Shown: piece after piece, positions 36,472-48,381 of the stretch
Position numbering within the stretch: position 1 is the first letter of the stretch
Layout of the letters: each line of letters opens with the position of its first letter
Assembly: GCF_022458985.1 (NCBI RefSeq)
Contig: NC_061791.1
Coordinates: 336,001-400,000 of the forward strand
DNA from: Mugil cephalus
Taxonomy: Eukaryota > Chordata > Actinopteri > Mugiliformes > Mugilidae
Length of the DNA stretch: 64,000 bases
Direction: 5' to 3'
Translations under genes and position numbers: made by a program
The notes under the pieces: generated by a model
Seen by the model: only the letters and a program-made list of their open reading frames with translations
Told to the model about the DNA's origin: nothing
Database searches by the model: none

Positions 36472-38639
36472 CTGAGGCCTGAGCTGAAGACAGGACTCGT
36501 GTGGAAAAAGGAGGTAAGATGCTGGAGGCGAGCAAGGCATGAATGCACTTTTGAGAGTTTTTCATAATGGCTGCAGTGACTCAGAGCTAAATTAAGCTCA
36601 GGGAAGCCGTCTCCAGCTTCAGGGCGGGGCCTGTATTCTCATAAGTGGTATTATTTAGCCGGTGATGTCAGTAAATTGGCGAGTCGCTGGTGGCCTCGCT
36701 GTTCCAAGCTGACACAGGAGAACAGTAAATACATTGATGCATGCAGCCTCACAGAGCGGCTCGGCCGCCAAGAGCTGCTCTCACAATCTCTGAATCACAT
36801 CCACAAACATTTCACTCTGCAGCTCTGCAGCATCTCCGTCTGACGCCCACAAAGAGCTTTTCTGTTTCAGGACAAAAGCTGATTTCAGCCTCCTTCTACT
36901 TCACTTTTTATTTTTTCCAGAAAACAAGGTTTGAATGAATTGACCTCTGCACCAACCTGAACATGAATGAAAACGAACCATTAACAAATATTTATTTCAA
37001 GTTCATTATGTATAAACTCAGTAAATCTGCAGCCGGTTAAACGCTAGTTTGATCAAAGACAATAAAAAGCTTCACTTCTTCTTCTTTTCACCTTCTGTAC
37101 GTTCAAATAATTCGACTCTTTGTTTTAGCGGTTTTAGCCTCCGATGCTGCAGTTCCTCTAACATCCACTAGAGGCTCCATGCAAACTAGTTTTTATTTTG
37201 GTAGTTTTCCTTTGAGACGCCATCGTGTAAATATAAACTCACTTTTCTGGGATCTGGGGAAATTTTGCAAAACTTCTGTGAATAAAACTTCTTCTGCATT
37301 TTATTTGCAGTACCACACGTGGCCACTGGGGGAAGTCTTGTGTCCAGCTCTTTGGCGATCAGCTGGGAACAGATGCATGGTGGGATTATTCCCTGCTGAC
37401 TGGCTGCAGTATAGGCTATAAGCTCCACCCCCTCCATGTTAGTGGGCGGGATTTAGGCCAAACAAAAACACTAAATACATTTTCAAGGTTCCAGTCATTT
37501 CAGGTAATTAACATAATGCTGATGGATTTTCAAAGTGTCAGTATTTAGTTCATTATTTGATGCTATGGAAACAGGATGTGACATCATCATTATGTCGTGT
37601 AGGACCGTGAGAGTTGTAAAAAATACTTTTAAAAATAAGTTCAGTGTAACATCCAACATGTCCTTGTACCAGGTGGAGGTGAAGCCGAGTGGAGGATTTA
37701 ATTAAACGATAACGAGTCTGGAGGAAATGTGGGCGGGGCATCGATATTGTGGCTCCGCCCTCAGACTGTACTGATCAGACTCATATTTCTATAGAGTCGA
37801 TGATGGAGACTCTGAGCTTCAGAGGAAACAAACGAGTCACGTCCTGACACGTAATAAGAAATCCACAAAATAAAACATGTGAGGAGCTGGTTCATGTTCT
37901 GCTGTGACTCCATCACTAGTTCACTAGTTCCTGAGACCTCATCCTCCCTTATAATCTATAGATCACAGCTCCGTAGGATTATTCTGACCCATATTTGGGT
38001 CACGACCCACCACTTGAGCAGCACATTCCCTCAGGAAGTCGCCCAGACTTCCAGCACTGACGTCCACTCATTCAGAGCGAAGACGTTCTGTTTCTCTGTT
38101 TCCGTTCCATCCACTGTTCTTGAAGTGGATCGACTCCTCTCAGACGATAAAGCTGCTGCCAGGAAAATCTCAAAGTAGGTCAAATCCTCGGATTCTGTTC
38201 ATTGTTTGTGTTTCTGGTTTCCTCCGTTTGGTTCCTTCTAAGCGCTGAGGTGGAGGTGAGGAAGAGTCTGGTCACATGACCAAGGCTCAGGTCACCAGGT
38301 AACGTCAGATCTGAATCCTGAGCTTCAGTTTATCTCAATAATAAACTGAAACATCTTCAAACATCTACAGCTGAAACATCTCTGCTCTCATGAGGAGGTT
38401 TTTCAGATGCATCCATATAAAAGTTCATCTCTAAAGTGCAATGGAAACACTTCTTGTCGTTTCCATGGAGATGATGCAGAGGGTCATGTGACCAGTTCAT
38501 CTGAATCCATCTCCCTCGAAGTGACGAGAGTTTAAGACGATGACGGATTATTTCGGTCTGAAAGGTTAAACGCTCGTTTGGGTAAAATTAGCTTCACTCC
38601 CTGAAAACATTTAAACAGCATGAAACCCAGCGAAATACA
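36472..38639. other. Gene-free stretch
   Basis: 36530-36940 is complex unique DNA and might be conserved. 37140-37560 looks like an old dispersed repeat (GCAGTACCACACGTGGCCAC words). 37957-38005 (TTTGGGTCACGACCCACC) resembles a worn hAT terminus. Confidence 0.4.
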
Positions 38640-38885
38640 GCTAACAGGCTAGGAAGCTAATAGGCTAGGAAGCTAACAGGCTAGGAAGCTAATAGGCTAG
38701 GAAGCTAACAGGCTAGGAAGCACACGGGCTGGTAAGCTAATAGGCTGTGAAGCTAACAGGTTAGAAAGCTAACAGGCTGGGAAGCTGGGGCATGCTACTA
38801 TTAGCTAGTAGTCTAGAAAGCTAGGAGGCGCTACTGTTAGATAATAGGCTATGAAGCTAATAGGCTATGAGGCTATGCTACTATT
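38640..38885 (+). repeat. GCTAACAGGCTAGGAA array
   Basis: 16-bp units alternating GCTAACAG and GCTAATAG with GCTAGGAA, decaying after 38750. Confidence 0.93.
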
Positions 38886-40089
38886 AGCTGGGAGGTGATT
38901 ATTTCCTCTGTGTAAATAATTAACCTCGTTCTCCATTTAATTGGACTGAACTGATTATTTTGCTGTTTGCGTCTCAGTCTGTGACGTCGAACCGGAGCTC
39001 GTCCTGACTCTGACTTGTAAAACTGTCGTTTTTTTACGTTAAAGTGTTTCTTTGTGTAAACGCTGCAGAGCTCATGAACATGAAACTGGATTACGGTGGA
39101 AAACCTTGAGCCGTGTTGTTTTAGTTGCTGTGTGGTGAATGAGGCCGAGCTGCAGATCTCAGATAAGAGCAGGGAAACGTGTTCATGGCTGCATGGGAAC
39201 CATTACACAGAAACGTATACGGAGCGAATACCTGGAGCCGGACGGGTAATCAGACGATGTGACCTGATACCGGACTCATTTATTCTCCTCTCTGGGTAAT
39301 AATCCAGCTCACGGCTCCTGGTCTAAGTGCAGGGTGAAGTAATTCGGCTGTTTGCTCAGCAGGTCGGGGTCAGCTCGGCTGCGGGTGGCCACTTTCTCCT
39401 CCTCGCTTTCTGACGCCGACTCTTTGAAGCCTCCTTTCTCTGCATCCGCTCGGCCGAGGCAGCGTCTCCAGAACAAACCGGCCCTCAGATCTCCACTCGT
39501 GTCCTGTAACCGAGGACGTTCCCTGGGAGGCTGTCGGAGGAGGAAGAGGGAGTCGGGCCAACGCAAACATTTCCTTTTTATTGAGGAACAGTATCTGTTA
39601 GTGGCTCTGCCTCATAAAGAGCCACTGTCTGAATAAAAGGGGCCATTGATGCAGGAGCTGGAGCCGCTCAGGCTTTTGTGCTGCTCGTAATTAATCATTT
39701 AAATTCAGTTAAAACACAAGAAGAAGGAGAAGAAGAAGAAGGAGAGACCTCCCAGAACATCGACCGCACACGAGTTCAACGTTGAGAAGAATAAAAACTG
39801 GTCGAGGAATAAAAACACAAACAGGAAACGCGTCATCCTGATCAATGACGATCAGAGGGATGAGGCGTTTCCATGGAGACAGACTAAAAACCATGTGAAT
39901 TACATCAGAACATCACATCTACTGGAAACAGAACAGAAGAAGAAGAAGAAGCAGGAGGAGGAGGATTGATCCAGTAGCTTCATCACATTGAAACAGAAAT
40001 GAACCATATTTAAGTTATAGAATAACAGAACTATATGTGACTATATGTGACTAAATATAACTATATGTGATTATATGTGACTATATGTG
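38886..40089. other. Gene-free stretch
   Basis: 39090-39640 is complex unique sequence without recognisable exons. AGAAGA runs at 39719-39743 and a TGACTATATG run at 40028-40100. Confidence 0.45.
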
Positions 40090-40345
40090 TGTATATGTGG
40101 TGTGAAGAAGCCGGTGGAGACAGAATGAAGCAGGTTTAGGAGCGAGAGGACAACAAGTAAAAGAAACTGATGACAGAGGCTTTAAATACACCTGGGGGAG
40201 GAGCTAACGAGACACAGGTGAGACTAATGAGGGCGGAGCAACCAATCAACCAATCAATCAACCAGAGGAAAGACAGGAAGTAAAACAGAACATGAAACAC
40301 AAAGAACTTTACAAAATAAAAGCAGGAAAGAGAGAAAAAAAAACA
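40090..40345 (+). mobile_element. Same dispersed repeat, copy 2
   Basis: Shares GACAGAGGCTTTAAATACAC, ACACAGGTGAGACTAATGAG, GGCGGAGC, and GACAGGAAGTAAAACAGAAC with the other copies. The right end is lost near 40340. Confidence 0.6.
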
Positions 40346-40413
40346 AATGTCGTCCTCCATTGATTCATTGATATTTTAATTGTTAATTTATTTATTGTTT
40401 TATATTATGTCTG

Positions 40414-40478
<65 letters not shown>

Positions 40479-40495
40479 CCTACCTACCTATCTGT
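40414..40495 (+). repeat. (ATCT)n microsatellite
   Basis: A perfect run of about 17 tetramers, then CTAC variants. Confidence 0.97.
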
Positions 40496-41275
40496 CTCTT
40501 TGTCTGTGAACTCTGTGTGTCCGTCCTCCAGGAGTTCATTCAGATAAATGTGGAGGATAAACTTTCCCACCTTGAAGCTGTGTCATCAGTTTTTGCTAAA
40601 GCCTGGTTCTCTGGTCCCGGCTCCGTTTCCCCGTCAGACCTGATCTGATCCAAGCACCTGGAAGCGCTTCAAGGACTCCGGGGTGGTTCTCCAAGACCAA
40701 TAAACAGAGCAGCTGTTAGGTGAGTGTTCATCAGGACATCTCCACGCCCAGATCACCGGCCGCCCTCTGGACCCGGCCTCCGCTCGCTCGCTTCACTTTA
40801 AACCTCCGTAAACAAATCCTCCTCTGAGGAGGAGACCAGTGTAGACCAGGTCCTGGCTTCTACCACAGAAAACCTTTCAGGTTAGATGTTTTACCGAGAG
40901 GAAAACTCACACCTGGTCTCAATGCTGATCATCATCTACTAATTAAAGTTGTGTTCAGACTGATTTGACTCCTAGTGAATTTTATTTTACTTTTAAAACT
41001 GAACCTGATGCATTTTTGTCCGTTTTCTTTCTGAAGAGATTTAATTTAACCCTTTAACAGCGGAGCCTTGAAATTATTTAATTTAAACTAAGAATAAATG
41101 GTCATTTTATTTTTGGTGGAGATGATGAAACGTCTCCAGACTCAGACACATGATCACAGGTTAATGAGTGATTATTCCTCTAAGCTCCGCCCACGTCTCA
41201 GAATATGGTTTACGCCAGCATTAGCAACATTAGCATGCTCACATATAACAAACAAGTTTCCAATGACGGTATCCT
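40496..41275. other. Gene-free stretch
   Basis: Plain sequence. Nothing recognised. Confidence 0.5.
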
Positions 41276-41670
41276 CCCAGCTAACAGTAGCTCCTCCTAG
41301 CCTCCCAGCTAACAGTAGCTCCTCCTAGCCTCCTAGCTAACCGTAGCTCCTCCTAGCTAACAGTAGCTCCTCCTAGCCTCCCAGCTAATAGTAGCTCCTC
41401 CTAGCCTCCCAGCTAATAGTAGCTCCTCCTAGCCTCCTAGCTAACCGTAGCTCCTCCTAGCTAACAGTAACTCCTCCTAGCCTCCTAGCTAACCGTAGCT
41501 CCTCCTAGCCTCCCAGCTAATAGTAACTCCTCCTAGCCTTCTAGCTAACCATAGCTCCCCCTAGCCTCCCAGCTCACTGTAGCTCCTCCTAGCCTCCCAG
41601 CTAACCGTAGCTCCTCCTAGCCTCCTAGCTAATAGTAACTCCTCCTAGCCTCCTAGCTAACAGTAGCTCT
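41276..41670 (+). repeat. 28-bp minisatellite (CTCCTCCTAGCCTCCCAGCT)
   Basis: About 14 units of AGCTCCTCCTAGCCTCCCAG plus CTAACAGT, some lacking the CCTCC half. Confidence 0.95.
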
Positions 41671-42159
41671 TCCTCCAGAGTGCCTGGTGCATCTCCTCCA
41701 GCTGATGTTCCTCCTCTTGTCTTCCCGTCATGGAGGTGGTCTGATAAGGTCGAGGAGTTCTCAGGGTCCAGAGCTGAACCCGGACCCCCGTGGTCTCTGA
41801 TCGGTGAAGGTGTGAGCAGCTGTCAGCAGCTGGAGAGGGCGCCGCTGAGTAAATAACCTGAGGTGGAGAGAGTGCAGGAGCTGGACCGTATCCAGGATCA
41901 TGGATGTGCTGACGGGGCCATCTGAGCCGGGCGGGGCCACCGGTCTGGACTACATTAGAGGAGCTAAGCCCCCTAAAGCCGGCAGATCGCTGCCTGGAGT
42001 TCCCAGGACAGAAACCCCCAACACCCCCACCCCCCATCTGAACACCTGGAGCATCCCAGCATTAGTGGCGTGAAGATCGATTTTACCTTTTTACCTCAGG
42101 TTAAACCACAACACAGAACATGAGGTGTTTATGATCAGGAGGACAGAAAAGCCTCAGGG
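41671..42159. other. Gene-free stretch between related arrays
   Basis: GC-rich and without exon signals. A 126-codon minus-strand frame (42037-41657) ends inside the array and matches no family I know. Confidence 0.4.
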
Positions 42160-42350
42160 CTAATGGTAGCTCCTCCTAGCCTCCCAGCTAATACTAGTCC
42201 TTCTTAGCATCCTAGATAATAGTATATTATTATAATAGCTCTAATAGTAGAGCTTCCTAGCCTCCCAGCTAACAGTATCTGTTCCTAGCCTCTCAGCTAA
42301 TAGCCTCCCAACTTCCTAACCTTCTAGCTAATAGTAGCTCTTCCTAGTCT
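42160..42350 (+). repeat. Degenerate CTCCTAGCCTCCCAGCTAA array
   Basis: A worn version of the 41.3 kb array. Confidence 0.85.
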
Positions 42351-42943
42351 GAGTGAGTTTTATCCATCACTAAAGGAAATTAAGGCTAACTGGAACATTT
42401 TATCTTTATCGTCCCAGTAAAGTCTAGAATCTCCTCTCACCCTGTTGTTAACGTGATGGACTTCAGATGCATTTAAAATCATTTTTAAATCAAATCCTAA
42501 AGAGCCCGTGGGAGCATCCTGAGCTGTTGCGTTGTATTTGTCTGTTCTTATGAAGCAGTGAATGTAAAGTGTGGGGGGCCCGAGGGGCTCCGTCCTAACG
42601 CAGCACATTCCCACAGCAGCTACTGTCAACAGGTCGGGGGATTGAAGGTAAACCCTCCTCTCTTTGTTGTAGGGCTGGTATGCGCTGACATCTGGATCAA
42701 CTGCTGGAAAGTCCTGGGTGGGACCGGCTGGCCCGGGCCCCCGCCGGCCTCCCACGGGTCTTAGCAGCAACAACAGGCTGCAGGTGCACAAGTCCAACAA
42801 CAAGCAACCAGATAAGACGGGATAAGACGGATTCCTCCTCTTCACCTGGAGTCGGACACGACCAATGAAATCACCTGAGACCAGGACCAGGGTCGTATTT
42901 AACCCTTCACACCTTCACCTCCACCAGGCCGGTCCGTCTTTAT
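42351..42943. other. Gene-free stretch
   Basis: The longest open frame (minus strand, 161 codons, 42845-42360) has a Leu-rich N-terminal stretch but no domain I recognise, no polyadenylation context and an odd composition, so I do not call a gene. Confidence 0.4.
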
Positions 42944-43281
42944 CCCTTTATGGGGCGAGGAACCATATGTGGTAACTTCAGAACGTTTTAAATTGTATTG
43001 AATAGAATATACAAGATACAATAACTAATTTAACAGCAACACTGTGAAATATATAGAGAAACACCAACACATTAGAAACATTAGGACACTTGTTCTTCTT
43101 CATGGTTCCTAATAAACCAGGTCAGAGGGGGACCTTGTAGACCATATTAGACCCTGATTAGACCTGACAATGTTTCCTTGATCTTCTCTGATTGGCTCAA
43201 TGAAAACTACATGACAATAAACCTCACTGAGAGGAACCAGGAACCACGTTACCACATATGGTTCCTGGAACCTATGGAGGG
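42944..43281. mobile_element. piggyBac-like MITE with TTAA-type ends
   Basis: A 338-bp element. The left end is CCCTTTATGGGG then AGGAACCATATGTGGTAAC (42958-42976), and the complement of the latter lies at 43248-43266. It ends CTATGGAGGG directly before TTAA (43282-43285). The left flank reads TTAT, a one-base-decayed TTAA. TTAA targets and CCCT ends are typical of piggyBac. It has no transposase. Confidence 0.75.
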
Positions 43282-43681
43282 TTAATAAAAGAGACTCATC
43301 CTGTTTACCCGAAGCCATCAGCAGTAATCAGCGTTCCCTCCCAGCAGCATCCTCCTCATGCAAACATCTTTTCACACCACATCTTCATCAGAGATTAAAA
43401 AAAGAAAACACAACGTTCCCTCAGGGCCAAATTAGCACCGAGCCGCCTCCCACCGAATCAGCGCTGATCATTCACCGCTAACTGACCTCGGTTCAGATTC
43501 CTGTCTGGAGGCGAGGACGAGTCCTGGCAGACACCTGGAGAGACGTGACTTTAACGCTTTAGGAAGCTTCGCTGGGGTCATTAACGTCCTGTTGGCTGGT
43601 GACCTTCACAGTTAACGTGAGTCTCAACATGGAGCCGGAGTCAGAGACGAAGTTCATGAAAAGAACTTTCATGTAAGCAGA
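43282..43681. other. Short gap between two ends of TTAA elements
   Basis: Unique-looking, no gene. Confidence 0.5.
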
Positions 43682-43723
43682 TTAACCCTTCATGGGTCAA
43701 GGAACCATATCTGGTAACTTCAG
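43682..43723 (+). mobile_element. Solo end of the same TTAA element
   Basis: TTAA followed by CCCTTCATGGG and AGGAACCATATCTGGTAAC matches the left end of the 42.94 kb element. A CTAGG-type tandem run follows directly, so the rest is deleted. Confidence 0.65.
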
Positions 43724-44871
43724 TAGGAAGAGCTGCTGTTAGCTAGGAGGCTAGGAAGAGCTGCTGTTAGCTGGGAGGCTAGGCTACTCCCTGTCAATTA
43801 AAAAGGCTACGCCCTCTTACTTCTGTGCATAATCCTTGATCTTATTTAAATCAGAACCATCCTAAGCTCAGACTTTTATTCTGATTCAGGAGCTAAATGA
43901 GGAGACTTTTCAGGAAGATGGGCCCAAAAACAAGATGGCTGCTCCCAGGTTTGAGACAGTTTGGCTTCACTCCTTCACTGCTGATTTGGCCTCAGTGGTC
44001 GCTTGTGGTACTGCAGCTAAAGTTTTATTGTTGTGAGTTTTCCCAACAGTTAGTAAAAATATGCCGCGCTGGTATTCAAGGTTTTAGCAGGAATGAACTC
44101 CACATGAATCTATACGCTGAAAACAAACAACTGTCCTGATGTGGACGTGTGTTTTCAATTAGAGCAGGGTCAAATATTCCATTCATGCCTTCAGTGACTC
44201 CCTCCATGTTTCCTTCCCCTCCACCATCTCCTCCAGAGCTGGGAAATCCACCTCAGATCCAAAAGGTTTGTTTGTGTGCAGTAAATGTCAGGTACAGTCG
44301 GAGCTGCCAAACACTGCTCTTTTCATCGCCGGCTCTTCGCGGCCTCCATTAGCGGGGGAAGCTGCCTGTCACAGCTGATCAATGGAACACGGAAGCTTCT
44401 CTCAAACACTGCGCAGAGTGAACGCTCAGGAAATGAGAGGCTGAACGTTTCCACTCCACAATCGCTCAAGTAAATCCTGCAAATACACAATCCTCTGAGT
44501 GTTGGGGTTTATTTTAAAGGCTTAGACAGACGTGTGCTTAAACTCTTATTTGCGGGTGTATTGATCAGCACTGGTGGCTGATGGGAAAATACTGCAGACT
44601 GTAACCTGTGCATCATCCTTTTGTTCAACATCCCACGAACACAAACTATAGAGTTTCTCCCCTGTTCTGTTGGTCGTAGTCGTATTAAAAGGACGATAAA
44701 AGTAGGAAGGACTTCTAGGACTAGTCTGTCCACCAATGAAGAGAGAGCTACGTCTAAACCACGCCCCCTCCCCACCTGCAGGCAACCAATCATATTCATT
44801 GTGTTCAAACTATAATGATGTTGTGTAACCGTTTCTGGGAGGTTGTTTCTATATTCCAACAAATATCATAT
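43724..44871. other. Gene-free stretch
   Basis: Begins with GCTAGGAAGAGCTGCTGTTA units (43724-43790). 44140-44480 is complex unique sequence. Nothing codes recognisably. Confidence 0.45.
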
Positions 44872-44975
44872 TTAGTCTTTATTCAACCAGGTTCAGACTT
44901 GGCCCAGATAGAAACACACAACAAATTAATTAGTTACAGAAGAACTTTACATTTACATTAAAACAGCATCCAGAA
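44872..44975 (+). repeat. Worn copy of the TTTATTTAACCAGG repeat
   Basis: GTCTTTATTCAACCAGGTTC, CTTGGCCCAGAT and AGAAACACACAACAAATTAA match the 62.9 kb copy loosely. Confidence 0.4.
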
Positions 44976-45275
44976 AACCGGGCTAAGCTCCGCCCACACA
45001 CACTAGACATGTTGATTCATGGGTAGTTGAGTTTTCTACATTGAACAGGACAGAGAGACAGAGATATTTGGAAAAGATCAGTTATGGGCTGTGATCCATA
45101 TTTATTACCTTCAACGTTCACATATATGTTAAACACAAACCCTCCACAGGCCTGAAAGCTGCAAACGTAGCGGCCGATACGCTGCTGCAGGATGAGCGAG
45201 TGACACCAAGATATCACACGTATCGCACATGAGGGGTTTACCTGAGCCTAAGACAGAAGAGGTGGCTGGTGTCAA

Positions 45276-45392
45276 AGCTAAAGTCTCCAAAAAAATCACT
45301 TTTTGCCTCAGAAGAGTCCCAAACTGATCCAAGATGGCTGCCTCCAGGACATGATGCTGTTACCTCCATGCTTCACCATGGAGACGATGTTC
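45276..45392 (-). mobile_element. Dispersed repeat, possible Tc1-like fragment, copy 2
   Basis: Pairs with 12186-12330. It has the same AAGTCTCCAAAAA leader, the same CTCAGAAGAG word, and VKHGGNSIMSWR on the minus strand. Confidence 0.45.
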
Positions 45393-45894
45393 TCTGATGA
45401 TATTTATAAAGTTCTGTTTGTTTTGCTGGTTAATAGACAAGAGGGTTACCGCGGCAACCGGAGCGTGGGACGTCCACTGGAGACCGACCGTCCTCCAGAG
45501 GGACGAGGACGAGCAGAGGACGTGGCTGCGTTGTTTATTCTGTTGGTTTCTCTATAAATGAGACGCGAGGATGATTTTTAAATCGCGCTGAGCTGTGTTA
45601 GTTCATCTCCAGGAAGCAGACGTTCATCTTCATTACCAACGCTGGCTCATTCATGTGTTCACACATTATCTCTACTCTGTTTGCTGGACGTCAGACGAGC
45701 TGTGGGGGAAATGAAATGATCCGGTTTAGTCTGAGAGGACGAGGAGGAGGAGGAGGAGGAGGATCTGTCATGTCTTCACTGAACGCTGGAAATAATCAGA
45801 AAGTTTGTTCTGAATGTTGTTGAATGTTCCAGAGGAGACAGATTTAGAAGAAGCTCCTTGATCAGCTGGTTTAATGATAATTAGATTAAAAGCA

Positions 45895-46250
45895 GCTTCA
45901 CACTCACATATCTATTAATATCTGTTAATATCTATTAATGCCCAGCTGCCATTTAGTTTTACATTACATTACAGTTTTTCTTCTTCTCCTGTTTTATGTA
46001 GATATTTCTGTATATTTTATATTTTCTTTGTATATTTTTCTATATAGCTCATAGAAAGGTTATAAATAAAATGACTCAGATGTATCAGTTGTTTCTTAAC
46101 GTGTTTTGGTATATTGTTTTAAATCTTTATAAATCTTTATAAATCTCTTGCCCTGTTTATTGACTGTGTGTAATGATGATACTATGTTTCCCATGGGATT
46201 AATACACTATGGAATCTAATCTTATTTTATTTTATTTTATTTCATCTGAT
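45895..46250 (+). mobile_element. Probable LINE 3' tail with TTTTA repeats
   Basis: The segment ends TTTCCCATGGGATTAATACA followed by (TTTTA)n at 46222-46245. This resembles fish LINE 3' ends, which read TTTCCC..GGGATTAATAAAGT before a short tandem tail. No coding part is visible. Confidence 0.45.
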
Positions 46251-47117
46251 CTTTGTGTTGTTCTGGGACTGGAGCTCATTTTCTTCCCTTTCATGTGTCT
46301 CATGTTCTGGAATCACGATAAAAACCTGGACGTGAGTGAGAAAGGCAGCAGTCGATGGAAAAGACTTATTCGTCCAGAAGCCCCATAAAATCTCACCCTG
46401 GCTTCTTCATCTGAGTCGTAGTGGTACAGTAAACAGACCCCTCGGTGGCGCATTAGGTCATTTGGCCGAGTCCCATTTAGCAGCTGATAAAAGCATTTGG
46501 GCCGAAGCTGGAGCCTCGGGCGGCTTCATCTGGGTTCAGTCACCGAACGCTGCTGATGTGTCACGATCCAGGAGCCGAGACTCGTGGAGAATCAGGAGCT
46601 GATTCCCTCCAGTCAGTTAGTTTCCTTCTACATCTCATAGAACGTAGATTTTATAAGGCTCCGTGTGATTAATGATGTGAGGACTGTTACACCATTAAAA
46701 GATTAATCAGATTAATCTCAGGCTTCATGTGGATTAATTTCGCGATTAAATATCATCCATGTTTAATCTCTATTCATTTCATTCTGCATGAGTAAACAGA
46801 CTCCATGTGAAATTAATTCAGATGTATTTAATGTCATCGTATAAAAAAATTTTTTATTGTCATAACTAAATAATAAAGAAAGTTTTTTCTCATTCTGATT
46901 TTTTTGCAGTGTACTTATTGCTTGTGGATTTCTTCAGTGTTTCCTCAGACCTCCACCCAGTAATAAAATATGGTAATATCAGTGATCAGTGATGTTTCAT
47001 GGTCAGTGTAACTCTCACATTCCTCTAATTGATTACGTCCATGTGTTATATGAGGTTTCCAGCTGGTTTTATTGTCAGTCTCCATGTTTACATCATCAAT
47101 CATGATATTATGTATAA
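46251..47117. other. Gene-free stretch
   Basis: 46290-46620 is more GC-rich and unique. ATTAATC words cluster at 46700-46745. No gene. Confidence 0.5.
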
Positions 47118-47186
47118 TTTATATTATATTATATTATATTATATTATATTATATTATATTATATTATATTATATTATATTATATTA
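47118..47186 (+). repeat. (TATAT)n pentanucleotide microsatellite
   Basis: A perfect ATATT run, the same motif as at 3159. Confidence 0.95.
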
Positions 47187-47797
47187 CATTTCTGATGTGA
47201 TCATCTCCAGTAGTTAATTCCAAAGGATTTTTGTGTCGTCAGTCAATAACATGATTCTCAGTGTTTCTGATTCATCATGTCACTGACATATAGAATAAAT
47301 AGTTTGGCCCATGTTTCTAAATGACATGCGCAGATCTGTGGTGTCAGATTAATAAATACCCTCCGTACACGTTGTTACCTCTATTCAGTTACCTCAGTTT
47401 GCACCAAAATGTGTTCAAATTCTACTTTTTCTTAAGAAATTTCATTTTTTTTAAGGATATTTTATTAAATATAATCATCCTCCTAATTTCCTTGTTCTTC
47501 TTTGCTCTAAAACAAATGGATCATTTAAAGGTTATTATTCTGGTATCGTACCAGACACTTTTTATTCTTATTCTGCTAAATAAAGAGCTGCTGGAGTCGA
47601 AGGAGTCGACTCTCAGAAAGAGATGAACTTCCCATCGCAGGTTGGCCGGCTGCAGGGAAAGTCTGGTCAGACTGGAAAAACCACCGCAGAACCATCGGAG
47701 AACCGACGGTGGAGCGAGAACTAATGCTCCCTTTTATTACCGAGAACTGTTGAAATTAAGAGCTCGGGTTTCACGACAGCACTTCAGCCCAACACGC

Positions 47798-48381
47798 TCC
47801 ACTTCATCCTCCATCCTCCACTTCATCCTCCATCCTCCGTTTCATCCTCCACTTCATCCTCCATCCTCCGCTTCATCCTCCACTTCATCCTCTGCTTCAT
47901 CCTCCACTTCATCCTCCGCTTCATCCTCCACTTCATCCTCCGTTTCATCCTCCACTTCATCCTCCGCTTCATCCTCCACTTCATCCTCCGTTTCATCCTC
48001 CACTTCATCCTTCACTTCATCCTCCGCTTCATCCTCCACTTCATCCTCCATCCTCCGCTTCATCCTCCACTTCATCCTCCGCTTCATCCTCCACTTCATC
48101 CTCCACTTCATCCTCCATCCTCCGCTTCATCCTCCACTTCATCCTCCGCTTCATCCTCCACTTCATCCTCCGCTTCATCCTCCATCCTCCACTTCATCCT
48201 CCGCTTCATCCTCTGCTTCATCCTCCGCTTCATCCTCCACTTCATCCTCCATCCTCCACCTTATCCTCCACTTCATCCTCCACTTCACCCTCCACTTCAT
48301 CCTCTGCTTCATCCTCCGCTTCATCCTCCGCTTCATCCTCCAGGTCCAGGTCCAGGTCCAGGTCCAGGTCCAGGTCCAGGC
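47798..48381 (+). repeat. 12-bp CTTCATCCTCCG minisatellite plus AGGTCC run
   Basis: About 45 units of CTTCATCCTCC(A/G) with an internal CCATCCTC variant, ending in seven AGGTCC hexamers (48342-48381). A long Ser/Thr/Ala frame on one strand and Glu/Asp or Lys/Arg frames on the other are products of the 12-bp period. Confidence 0.95.

Noticed and set aside
37957..38005. hAT transposon terminus
   Set aside because: TTTGGGTCACGACCCACC resembles one, but there is no partner end and no target-site duplication.
41657..42037. 126-codon minus-strand open frame
   Set aside because: The frame runs into the 28-bp satellite and has low-complexity Gly/Pro composition. No family recognised.
42360..42845. 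161-codon minus-strand open frame with a Leu-rich start
   Set aside because: No recognisable domain, no splice or polyadenylation context, and it ends in repeat-rich DNA. Length alone is not enough.
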